NCBI RefSeq assembly: GCF_000003605.2
Contig: NW_003143805.1
Location: 138,254 to 187,731, forward strand
Source: Saccoglossus kowalevskii
Lineage: Eukaryota > Hemichordata > Enteropneusta > Harrimaniidae
Reading direction: 5' to 3'
DNA: 49,478 bases
The position numbers and the translations under genes are program-made. The notes below the pieces were generated by a model, which was given only the letters and a program-made list of their open reading frames with translations, did not search any database and was not told the origin of the DNA. Shown here piece by piece: positions 12,201 through 25,600 of this stretch. Every line of letters starts with the position of its first letter. Position 1 is the first letter of the stretch.

Positions 12201-15200
12201 CTATATAAGGCAATGTCTGGCATTTATCCATATATGGCAATGTCTGGCATTTATCCATATAAGGCAATGTCTGGCATTTATCTATATAAGGCAATGTCTG
12301 GCATTTATCCATATAAGGCAATGTCTGCATTTATATATATAAGGTAATGTCTGGCATTTATCTATATAAGGCAATGTCTGGCATTTATCTATATAAGGCA
12401 ATGTCTGGCATTTATCCATATAAGGCAATGTCTGGTATTTATCTATATAAAGCAATGTCTGACATTTATCTATATAAGGTAATGTCTGGTATTTATCCAT
12501 ATACCTGGTAAGGAAATGTCTGGCATTTACTCATATAAGGCAATGTTTTGTATTTTTACATATAAGGCAATGTCTGGAATTTATCCATATAAGGCAATGC
12601 CTGGCATTTATCCATATAAGAAAATGTCTGACATTTATCCATATATGGCAATGTCTGACATTTATCCATATAAGGCATGTCTGGCATTTATCTATATTAG
12701 GCAATGTCTGGTATTTATCTATATAAGGCAATGTCTGGCATTTACCCATATAAGGCTATGTCTGGCATTTACCCATATAAGGCAATGTCTGCCATTTATC
12801 CATATAAGGCAATGTCTGGTATTTATCCATATAAGGCAATGTCTGGCATTTATCCATATACAATGTAAGGCATGTCTGGCATTTATCTATATAAGGTAAT
12901 GTCTGGCATTTATCCATATAAGGCAATGTCTGGCATTTATCCATATAAGGCAATGTCTGGCATTTATCTATATAAGGCAATGTCTGGCATTTACCCATAT
13001 AAGGCAATGTCTGGCATTTATCTATATAAGGCAATGTCTGGCATTTATCCATATATGGCAATGTCTGGCATTTATCCATATAAGGCAATGTCTGGCATTT
13101 ATCTGTATAAGGCAATGTCTGGCATTTATCTATATAAGGCAATGTCTGGCATTTATCCATATATGGCAATGTCTGGCATTTATCCATATAAGGCAATGTC
13201 TGGCATTTATCTATATAAGGCAATGTCTGGCATTTATCCATATAAGGCAATGTTTGCATTTATATATATAAGGTAATGTCTGGCATTTATCTTTATAAGG
13301 CAATGTCTGGCATTTATCTATATAAGGCAATGTCTGGCATTTATCCATATAAGGCAATGTCTGGCATTTATCTATATAAGGCAATGTCTGGCATTTATCC
13401 ATATAAGGCAATGTCTGGCATTTATCCATGTAAGACAATGATAGGCACTTTTATGTTATGTGTGGCATGTGTACATGTGATACGATATGCAAAGTGTGAT
13501 GAACATTTTTCTATATAAGGGATTGTGAGATGTTTACCATATAAGTCAATATGTCAAGTGTAATCACTACATTTTATTATTTCAGTATCTAGTATTTTTT
13601 GTGAGATGTTGAGTCAACATCCCCCCCCCTTCAACAGCAAGATATGTATGTTAATCAGTTCAAATAATAATGCTCATATATATTCTGTATTTATCATGTC
13701 TTAAGTTTAGAATTGTGGTACACACACACATTTGACTATTAGTCAATAAATATTAACATAATACCAACCTGTGGTAGTGGCTGGCTAGTGACGTTATAAA
13801 CTATATTAAAAAAAAAAAAACTCGTTCCTTTGTTCATTACTCACTGCCAGCCACACACACCACAGCTTCCCAGGCATTCACTTCTCTCATGATTGTTTTG
13901 TCTGGGCGAGAACTTGAGCACAAATCTAAATTCCCTTTGGTTTACTATGCCACACATTCATGCCCGAATTCCCAAGGTCAAATTCTTGGATCAAGGCTAA
14001 GTAGTGGATTGAATAACTCATATAAATTTTAACAAAATAATAATTAGTATAAGTGGCTGTCAAAGACTAATAAACAAGGAAACTATCTTTCTTGGAAAGA
14101 GTTTCTTATAATGAATATTTTCAAATCTGGAGCAAGGATGTCATAAAATTTGTTAGTTCATTGATTGATATATACAGTGATATCATCTACCACTTACCCT
14201 TGGTACCCAACAGCATGTGTTCCCCATTTATCTTCCACAAGTATAGTGACTGTCAACTCATATCCTGTGAGTTCTAAACCTACTGGTGTGGTCACTTCAT
14301 TGTTTTTCCGCAAACCCGAGTATAAAATATAAATTTCTTGTTCACTGTCAACATCTGAGAGTCTATTAACCGCCAGAGAGTAAATCAGAGGTTCAACTAC
14401 ATTATCCTCGTCTTCCCAATCCCTGCAGCTGAAACTCAAATACATTTCTAACGCAGTTGATATGCGAGGTTGTACTTCGCATTCCCCATTACTTGGCGGA
14501 TAATTTGGTGGTAAGAACATTTCTGCCATTCCCGGCGAGCTGAATGAGTCATCTGTCGCCGTTACTGTTAGCGTAAATGTGTACCCATACCCACTAGTAA
14601 CTGCTCCCTTCTTGATAACCAGATTTGATGATTCTCCACCTGTCGTTGTAGTCTCGGAATTTAGTGCCAGATATGCTCCGTCGTCTCGCGTCACATTCCA
14701 TTCATATTTCACGTGTTTCTTAAAACAATTCCAACAGCGACCTTGCAAAGACACGCGGTAGCTAGGACTTATTGAAGCGGTCGGTTGTAGGAAACATGTA
14801 CGACATGTGATAGTGACAGAAGGTTGTGTCGTTTGTCTCACTATTACCTATATAATGAAAAGTTGAAAAAGTGAACAAGTGATTAGTGAACTAATGATTC
14901 ATTGCTTGAATTAACATTTGATGACATAAAATACAATCCAAACATTTTTTTTTTTTTTAAATGTATTGCTTTTGTACTACTTTGAAATAAAACCCTGTAA
15001 AAAACATCTCAGGGACACCAGGGGTTTATTTTTGAATTAAAAAGTGAAACAAAATAACAGGAACTCAGTGATACCAAGTTAGCATGAAATGATTGAAAGC
15101 AAGTTCAAATGTCAACAACAACAAATATTAACCACCACTATTACCTACTACCAAATTAGTATCAGTCACCAATAGCAACTACTAACTGTAGACTTACACG

Positions 15201-18200
15201 TGCATTACCCTTTCGCATCCACACATTTTTACCTGCCAAAGGTAGCCCGAATACTTTAAGCAACAGAGAAAAATAAAATAAAAATCAGGAGAAACTTACT
15301 GTCTGCTTAGATGTTCCTGATGTTCTGCCAGGTTTACTGACAACCAATTCAAAGATATAACTACTACCACCAGTCAAAAACCCTGCAGGTATTTCCACTA
15401 TCATATCGGTAACTGTTTCGGACAAACATTGTACCTATAAAAAAATGAAGAAAGATACCGGTATATACATACTGCATGGAAATATCATTTTGCTCATGGT
15501 TCCTGAGTTCATCCAGTATTTTTGGTCGGAGCGGTCAGGTTTGACTATGGGTAGGCATGAGATGAAAATAGTCCCTTCAATTGTCCATAAATTGTATTTT
15601 GTATGATTTAGCAAGGGTCTAATCATCTATTCGTTATCACACATACATACGTACCTGTTGGACAGTACAGTTCCATTCATAGTTTAATATGGACTGTTCT
15701 TTAAAACGCTCATCAGGATCATACGATTCGCTAGCATCAAGAGTTAACTTATCAAGGGCAGAAATTGTACGAAGTCTGCCGCCATTGATTATAGCCACCA
15801 ACGGACTATCGACCACGTTTAATCTTGAACTTTCTACGCTGACGTGTGGTGTGTCTTTGAAACTCACAGTGAACTGTATGCAGTACTCTCCGTAGTCAAG
15901 GCTATGACTCTTTAAGTTCAAGTGCGGTAACGTTGTGATCGTCAACCTCTGCAAATCCACCGGCTCTAAATCCTCTAGATTCCTGCAGTGGACGTCATTC
16001 GTTGCAAACACCTTCCAATCGTAAGTTGTAGTGTATTGAATGCATTGGTGTAAATCAATGTCGTACTCAATGAAGATATTATTAGATCTTTCTATGCGGC
16101 GATGATAGCTTCCAATCAGTGTCAAAGTTGGTTCCTGACACCACAGTTTTCTTATTCTGATAGAGGTAGAAGACTGTTCTGAACTCACATCATTTTGAGC
16201 ACTCGTTATAACGGTTTTAGTCCCAATATTAGAGTAAGTATGTGTAAAAACATTATGCGTACTTGTTTCCTTAGTCTCGTCCCCATAATCCACCACATAG
16301 ATGATGTCACTTCCTGTGTCTACATTCAGAACAAATGTCACATTATATCCGACGTACATTGATTCAATACCACTTGTCTGCAGTTGAAGGTTGGATATCT
16401 TCTCTTGCACACTGATGACGTACTGTGTAAAATCACGGCTTATGGCATTGGTTGCTGTCAGCTCGATAGTGCAATTTCCAGGGGTGTCAAATTTATGTTT
16501 GATATTCTGAGTATAATACACATCAATGTTACCATTTATAGTTAGATTCCATTTATAGCTCACATCTGATCCCGTAGCAACAGTTGCACTGAAGTCTATC
16601 ATCTCATTGGTTGGATACCCTGCTTCACAACAATCTGCAATTTGCAAATCAGTTATTACAGATAAAACTGTAATTAACACAGAGTCGGTCTCCTGTCCAA
16701 GTCCATTCTGTGCAGTGACATTGACATTATATTCCCCAAGTGAATTAAAAGTGTAAGACATTGTTGGATCGCTGGTTATAATGGTTGTGCCGTGATTATC
16801 AGATGTGGTCCATTTATAGGTGATGTCGCTGCCAGTTTTAACTATCGCAGTAAAATTAACTGCTGTGCCAACTTCAACAGATTCACCCGATGCAATAAGC
16901 TTCAAGTCAGATATTGGCTCTTGAACAGTGATCTGCACTGTGGTCTCTGCATGAGTGAACTCGTTCCAAACTTCCACACTCACAGGATAGACTCCAAAGC
17001 TGTCAAAGAAGTATGTCACACTCTTCGATGACAAACCAGTAACTGTGGGGAACGTCCAGTTATACGTCTCATGACTTCCGGTATCAAACACTGCATTGTA
17101 GGTAACATTTTCTGTGATGGGAACAAAGTAGCCAGTATTGGTGTTTAACACAATTCGCAAGTTTGTAATTGGTTCTATTACCTGCAAAAAGGTGAACGCA
17201 GTCTCTGCGCTTATCGGGTTTAAGGCTGTCCCGAGTGGAATTACATTTTTTGCATAATCATACGTGTATAGAAAATAAGGAACCAAGGTTGTTTCTGTGC
17301 CAGTATGATCGTCCATATTCCAATGGTAGGTTAAGTTGGAACCAGTTGCATAAGTCAGTTCGAATAAAATTGGCACTCCAGCTAAAACAGTCGATCCAGA
17401 TACATTATGACGTAGTTCCAATTCTGTAGTTCGTTCAATGACCTCAGCTGTGATAACTTCAGTCTCGGTATCGATCAGGTTCGAGGCATTAACAGCCACG
17501 CGATGTGGACCAATAAGAGTGAAGATAAAACTTGTTATTTGAGTATTATCAGTGTGTAGCTGAAGCCCATATTGATCAATTGACCAGAAATATGTCAGTA
17601 TAACACCATTGGTACAATTGGCTGTGAAATTGTAAGGGTATGGTAAATCTTTTTCAGCGTATATTCCATCTACAAGGTCGCTGTATATTTGTAGCCCTGT
17701 GATCTCGCCAATAACAGAGACGCTGTGAATAGCAGACATTGAGCTGATTCGATTACTGGCTGTCAATTTTACTGTGTACTCCCCAGTAGTGTCAAATGAA
17801 TGTTGGTACGTATTATTAGCACTGACATGTTGAATGTTACATGGTAAACATATCTCCCAGGAATATTCCAAGTCCTCGCCTCTATCAACTGTGGCAGTAA
17901 AACTCACTGATGCCCCTTCTAAAACGACATCATTATTTTGATTAAGAATCGTTAATCCTTCGACTCCGGCAATCACATGTACTGTAAATGTCTTCTCCTC
18001 ACTGCCGACTTGATTGGATGCTGTGAGCACTGAAGTAAAGACCCCTTCAGTAGAGTGTGTATATGCAACAGATTCCCCAGTGAGGTATACAGAACCTTCA
18101 AACAACCATGTATACGTCACACCACTTCCTTGAATAATCGTTGCATTAAATAGATACTCTATACCTGATTCAACATAGAGATTTGTGGACATGGAGTCAA

Positions 18201-21200
18201 GTAGCGAGTTTTCAGTGATGAAATCTGTCTTCACTAGCACCAATCCTGCGATCTCATCTTCGATTAAGATAGTCACAGATACATTTACGAGACTTACATG
18301 GTTATGAACACTTGCTACAACCTCGTGGTTGCCTGAAGCTGTAAAGGTATGATTCAGCTGATAGCCTGAGGCATGAGCGACAGCGACATCATCGACAAAC
18401 CATCTGGTGTCAAAGGAACCGATATTTGTTGCATTGATTGTAAAAGTAATTGGGACATTAGAACGTGCAACGTCATATGTCTGTAGATCCACGTCATTTA
18501 TAGATAATATTCGTTCAATGCACACATCGATGGAAAGAGACTGCGAGTGTCCATCTGCATCAACGGCCGTGACACTAACTTGGAATGTTCCGGGAGATAT
18601 ATATGTATGTTCTACACTTGTATTGTCTAATACATCCGTTTGGCTACCATCCCCAAATATCCACATATATGTGAGACTGTCTGTTGTACTCACATGCACT
18701 GCTAACGAGGTGATTTCATTAACAATACCGCACTCAGGAGCGGTCACACCATTTAGTGAAAACGTATCTAAAATTGCAACCTCCATGCTTGTCTGTACTT
18801 CGCTGACCAAATTCGCAGCTCGTAAAACCACAGTATAAGTTCCAGCAGTTTGATAAGAGTAGTAAATGTTCACCGATGATGAGGAGATCTCATTATCTCC
18901 CACCATTCCTGTTGATAAGTAATACATCACATTGGAGCCTGAGCTGATGCTAGCACGGAAAGTTGTCAGTGACAGTTCCTGACTCGGCCCATCATAACTC
19001 AGCGCTAGATCGCGTATTGGGTCTTCTGTCGTAACTGTCACTGAATCCTTCGCACTGCTGACAGCATTACTTGCTTCTACTTGTATTTCATAGATGCCAG
19101 GTTGGGAAATCCAAAGCGAGAATATTGACTGTTCATTCTCTATGTGACTAACAAGCAAAGCATCATAATAGATATCCCAGCTGTATAACATAGCTGTATT
19201 AGCACCAGATAGTAGAGCTTCAAAACTGACTAGTTGTCGCGTGGCAAAGACAGTGTCTGTAACATTTATGTGTACAGCGGTTATCCTGTAAATAGCTTCA
19301 ATTTCATGTTGCACAGATAATGAATCGTACTGATTGTACACAGTCACGTTAATTGTGTAATTCCCAGCTGTGTTAAAAATATGGGTCCTTGAAGTTATGG
19401 TTGGACCAATGGACGGAGTTAAAGTACTGTCAAAAATATTATTATTAAAGTTCCACCTAACATTGACATCATAGTACTGGTCCCCTTGAAATTTAATTTC
19501 AAATGTTATCACGGTTTCAACAGCACCGACATTTGGTGCCGATATAAACGTCAAATTGGCTAGTGGTTGCATGCCACTTATTGTCACATGTAGCGAAGAT
19601 TGAAAGCTACCTAAAGCATTTGAAACGTTCACATGTATTGTGTAATCACCAACTTCTGAAAAAATATGCTGAAAGTTGGGATCACTTCCAGTTGAAATCG
19701 TAGAGTTCCAGTTGTCAGTGCTCCACAGGCTGACCAATGACGTGCCAGTAACAGTCACTGCTGTGAAAGTTTGTTGATAGCCAACAAGCATTGGGACAGT
19801 CTCACTCCTCTGCAAATCCAAACCTGTGATCAGTTCCACCACAAGTACGTCAACAAATACAACTTCAGTACTAACAGGATTGGACGCAGTTACTTGAACT
19901 GAATGGCTACCAGCTTGATAATAAGTTTTCTCAAGATATGCATAGGATGCAACGGACGGTAATTTACTAACAGTATCACAATCTGATACAAGAGTACGCA
20001 CTGCTGTTGGACAGGCATCAGCGAAAACAATTGGCGACCATGTTTGTGGCGAAGTAGGACCTTCGAAATACCACTCAGAACTCATGTCTGACCTGATATC
20101 GGAAGCAGACGTGGCAAGCACTGTCAAAGTTATCATCTCGTTAACCGGTACGACAACTGTACCGACAGAATTCGGCGACGTTCCTGTTTGCTGAATAATT
20201 GGATAAATGAACGTCAATTCCTCGATAGAATCTTGAAACTCTACGATACATATTAACGCATCAGCTGACAAAACATTCATGACAGATATAAAATAGTTTG
20301 TAGTACCAACTGTAAGATTTGGCGGTGAAAGTTGAGGATGATGTTGTGTGTATTCCAGTGGTGTAACGTAAACAGCACGAATGAAGCAGTCTTTGTTATC
20401 AATCCATGTGTCCAATCCTGTTGCGGTATCTCCAACAGATAGCCACGCTGATTGCGACGCTCTCACGACGCTATACCTTAAATCCTCACCAGATTGGTTC
20501 GGACAGTACACAGGTTGTTGATCGTATTGTACCCCAAGGACATCGTTCTCACTCACATCAATTGAATCTAAGAGCACAACCTGAAATTGTGTCTTTTCTG
20601 TTGCGGTTACATGCACTGGAATATCAGTTTTGAGTAGATAGTTTGGTTGGTTTCCATTTTGGTAGCGAGGTGGCGTAATCCAGCACTGGGCTACATCAAG
20701 GGTTGTGCACACTGGAGTCGAGTTGGAATTGACGCACACAGCATATGGAGAGCAAAACTCACTGCAGCCTAAAAACAGAAAATAATCCAATAAAAGTATT
20801 AAATATACTCTAACCTGCCATCAAGACCATGCAATATCATATAGTGATAAACATCGTAGTTGCTCTACATGTGATAAATCTGTATCTTGAAAAGGAAAAA
20901 CAGAGGGGGAGGGGGTTTAAGCCAAGAGCTTTTACTTAGATATACATGCATATATGTATTGATTTAAGGTTTTAGTAAAAATCAAATTTAACATACACTG
21001 TATTTTCAAGATGCATAATTTGCATAACTTTTTTTTTTTTAATTGGAGCACACATGATATTTTTGATTTGATTCCTCAATTTCAATATATGTTGAAGGCA
21101 CATTTGTTACATTAATTTAAGATCATACATATATTTAATGGAGTAAATACAGTTATGGTTAAAAATGGAATTTGAAATCCATGCATGAATATACAAATTG

Positions 21201-22652
21201 ACTTGAATATCAATAATACTATTGGATTATGGTCCTTTATTTACTTTTGAAATTGAATTATTAGAAACTCCATTAGAAACTCTGAGAAGGGTGATGGCAA
21301 AAAAAAAAATGTGCAAATCATTTTTTTTTTACTTAGTTTTGGGTTAGGGGGATGGTTATCAAGACTGTGCTGTAAATATTCTTCATTCTTTCCTACAGCC
21401 AGGTGTGTAGGCAAAAACACGATTACTTTTTTTTTTCTTCAACTATTTATGACAAGGTCTAAGGCAATCACAGAGATTTTTAAATCTTGAATAACTGCAG
21501 TAATTCTTGAATGTTTAATCTCACATCTCAAATCTAGCTGATCCTCTTTTTTTTTACCTATTTTTTCACTGCAAAACGCCCTCTGTTGATGAAATTATGA
21601 AACTTCAATATTTGTGTGGAATACAATATTTTAAACAAAAGGAAAGAAAAAAAATCTCTGCCCCATTTTCCAAAAAACTTTTGACCACTTTTTCATTTCC
21701 GAGATCACAAAGACAGACACTAAAAAATAAACCTAACAAGAACACTTTAATACAAAGCCTTTACAATTTTTTATAAATACATTTATAAGCAAAAGTTCCA
21801 GCTTTGTGCCTTTTACTGTATATTCAACCACAAAAATGCATTTACCTGGTGGAACAAGGAATTGTCCTTGAGGACAAGTAGGTGTGTAAACTTGTAGATG
21901 TAGCTCAGCATTGGTAGCACTGTCGCTGCTGATAAACTCCCAACTAAGTAGTTTACCTGTACGCTCAAAATACATGCCTGGTAACACTACAACCACTGTA
22001 TTGGTTCCTGAGTTAGCAGTGGACGAAGTCGTCAAAGCAGAAAATGGAAAATTATCAAAACTACACACTCCAGTTGTATAGTATTCTGCACCTCCAATAT
22101 CATCTGGTGAAAGATAAAAAAAAAAAATTTGAAGATGTTTACTACATGGCTTGTTAATAACATTTTTATTTTTTAAACTTGGCTTTGTGTTCTATTACTA
22201 TTTTTGTGTCTTTCCATGTATGTAACCATTTCCATTCTCTTACACTGGTGTGTGAGTACATGTATTATTAAATAAATAAATAAACAAACAACTAACGAAT
22301 AGACAGACAAACAAACAAACAAACAATAAAATAAATAAATAAATAAATAAATAAATAACAGCATTCAAAATAGGTACTGTACATTAAAATTACATAGATG
22401 ACCACCAGGGGTACTTACATTTCAAATATCAAAGCAATCAGGTTTTCAAAGTTTATATCAAAAGTTGCTGGACAATCTATAGTCTGCAGTTAAATTTACA
22501 CATTTTCCCCAACAAAATTTTATAGCCACATCTGCTTATTTCAAAGAATTTTTCTATAATGTTGATAATTTTGGACCAAATGAATAATAATTTCAATTTC
22601 ACAGCAGATCTTGATCATAATTGTGGAAAAAATATTGAAATAATTGTGTGTT

Positions 22653-22686
<34 letters not shown>

Positions 22687-25600
22687 TGGAACAAAAGTTG
22701 AATTTGGAGGTCAAAGGTCAAATAGATAACAGAAATTTACTCACTAATAGTGAATGTTATCCAGTCCAGTGTTATATGTGTGCCTTGCTCAAACTCAAAA
22801 CTCACGTCCAATGGTTGTGATGTTGATACAGGTGAAACCGGACAAATTATTTCAGGACCAACTATGGGGGCATCAACTGTTACACTTAAACTGTCGCTGT
22901 CACTGTTGTTCTCTGTGTAGACTTTCACTAGTACTGTATAAGTGGCAGGTAAAGCATATTTGTGTGATTGTTCGTTTACAGTGCTGTTTGTAGATGGTGA
23001 ATAGTCACCGAAGTCCCATGTGTAAAGATCCACAGGTATGTTTGTTTGCACTGATAGTGTTATTTCTTCCAAATAGGACAATCGTGTCGTCACTACGTCC
23101 AGTACGATGCCACAACTGGTTTTGAAAACATCCCGAAGTATGTGGCGATGGCAATCCACAGATATAGTGTAATCCGTACATGATCCGCCGCAAGTACTTG
23201 TTTGAACGTTTGTTTCAATATTGCCACAAAAACATTGTATAGAAAGGGAAGCGTGTGAGAATCCAAGAAGAAAGCAATGCTCGTTGCAGGATTCCAAAGA
23301 ATAGGTTTCAGAATCATCAACATGGTCGTAAAATGTCACATGACTAATTCCACTAATCACATCACAGGAAACATATCCAGAGGCTAGAATGAGAAAAAAC
23401 ATATAAATATTAGTTCAATTATGGTCAATTCGGGACAGAGAAAATATCAGAGAAAATATCTTCTCTTTTGCCATTTTTTTAGTTTTTAAAAGTATGCGCC
23501 GTGGCTAATGTATTTCTCTATCATCTCTGGGTTAATACATACCAAAATAACAAATATTATATCAACAATGATTGTTTTAACAAATATAGTTTATAGAGGA
23601 GATCAACTTACTGCAGGTGAGATCAGCATTGGATACTTGCATGAGTGGCTCCCCCTCAAGATAATAGGGTTCCTTACATATGACATCATTGCTGTCAACA
23701 GCGCCCTCGATGTTAGCAGCAAACTCTTTAATCCATACGATATCACAGTCACATAGGTAAGGATTATTTCCAAGTGCGCTGAAATCATAATTATGAATTA
23801 TATTAGAACATAAAGCTTTATTTTCACAAATATTTTGTATGAAGACTTTGACATACTTCAATTGCCGTATCAGAAGGGCATCTCCAATAAAAGCGTATAT
23901 AAATCGCCAACTGCATTTGCTGAACACTGAATCACTGAAATAATTTTTAATTTGACCATAGAAACACCTCAGTAATTTACATATTAAAGCGGGGCAGTTG
24001 TCACTTGTGCATGCGTCAGATGGCCATAGCGTGTCAATGTTTACAAACAAGCGTCTACCCATGAGCCTTTGCGTTCAACAGTTATGGTATTTGAAATATA
24101 TCAGGGTCAGAAGTTTTTTAGATATAACTGAAAATAAACAAGGATTTCGATAGATTTGATCGTGATAAGTTTTCAGCATCTTGGAATGTCACTGGAATCA
24201 TGAGCAATTGAATAATTGATGCAGCAGTGTACAAATGTACTTGTATGAAAAAACATTAATTGTAAATTAACCATACACTGTATGCCAAAAAATAAAATAA
24301 AGGTAGACTTACATATTGGTAAGAGATGGTAAATTAGAGAAGAGATTTTCAGATAAGCCTGTTAACTGATTGTCATTAATATTCCTACAAAAAAAAAATT
24401 ATAATTGTATCAGAAATCTCAAACTCAATACAACTTATTCTAAATAAATTATTTGGAACATATGGCCTTACATTTACAATTCGCTATCATGCATGGCTAC
24501 TCAAAAGCAACAATGTCTAGCTATGAAAACTGGTTACCCGGTACTCACTGTGACCACTATGAAATAAATACAGAAATCACACTATTTACATAATCTAATG
24601 TAAATTAGTAAATCATAGTTCCTACATTTGTGCCTAAAAAAAATTGACTGATGTTGTAATCGTCAACAATTATTCAGTTTTATTTTGTAAAAGGGGATAC
24701 GATTTGTGTCTGAAAAAGCTAAAAATTTATAGGACAACTATCCACGTGGACAACCAGTTTTTTCAAGTGCTTGTCTTGCTGGAAAACCAATTTTTTTTTT
24801 AATTTTCACTTCAGAACAGTATTTAGAACACTTGGCTTTATGAAAAGTGTTCACATTCCTCTCTTACATTGCAAGTGTGAATCACAGTCAATATAAGCAG
24901 TATTCTTACTCGTTAGTTCAAATCACACAAAATAATACAACGTGAAAGTTATATATGAATGGTGTGTACTAAAACTGATCAAACAATTACAGAAATTTTT
25001 ATAAATTCACTTTTATAAACCAATCACAGAAGAATATTTTTGCTTTGCAGAAATGACTATTAGAATGAAACACCATTGAGTTTCAACAAGAGTTGCCATT
25101 AGTCGTATGGTAGAGCTGATGATAAATACCGCCCTCTATAGTCTGTAACAGCTTTTATGATTTGTCATGCAGAGAAAGGCAGTTTTGCAGACACATAAAT
25201 GGACAGAATGGGTCATCACTGTCATGACCACTGTAAACTGCTCACACACACACTAAATTCAATATAAATCTGGAACTCCATCTCAATAGAATGATCATCA
25301 ATGTCGTCAATTTCAATATCAAACCATGACCCCATTATGATCGACGAAGCCCCACCTGATCAAAAGATAACCTCACTACACCCTAGCAACCAAAGCACTC
25401 AAGACCCAATGGAGTGTGAAAAGTAATCATGTTGAACCCTTTCACCATCAGTTCTCTGCCTAACATTGCTTCTTGTACCTCTGTCTATTTTGAGACACAA
25501 TGAAAAACATTTAGTTGTCCTGAAATGAATTCTGAAGAGTACCGGTACTACCGATAGGGTGTTAAAACTCGTCCAGTGATGTAGATGTACAGGTGAAAAC

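Noticed and set aside
10925..13440. CRISPR-like array of short direct repeats
   Set aside because: There are no unique spacers; units abut directly, and the setting is an animal intron.
10805..13518. Long open frames reading MSGIYPYKA or PYMDKCQTL repeats on both strands
   Set aside because: They come from a 27-bp non-coding minisatellite whose unit lacks stops; frames are broken by 26-bp units and lie inside an intron of the minus-strand gene.
23779..24062. Extension of the LRRCT frame upstream as extra coding sequence
   Set aside because: A good TTTCAG acceptor at 23780-23779 gives the phase needed by LRR 6, and the upstream residues do not resemble an LRR.
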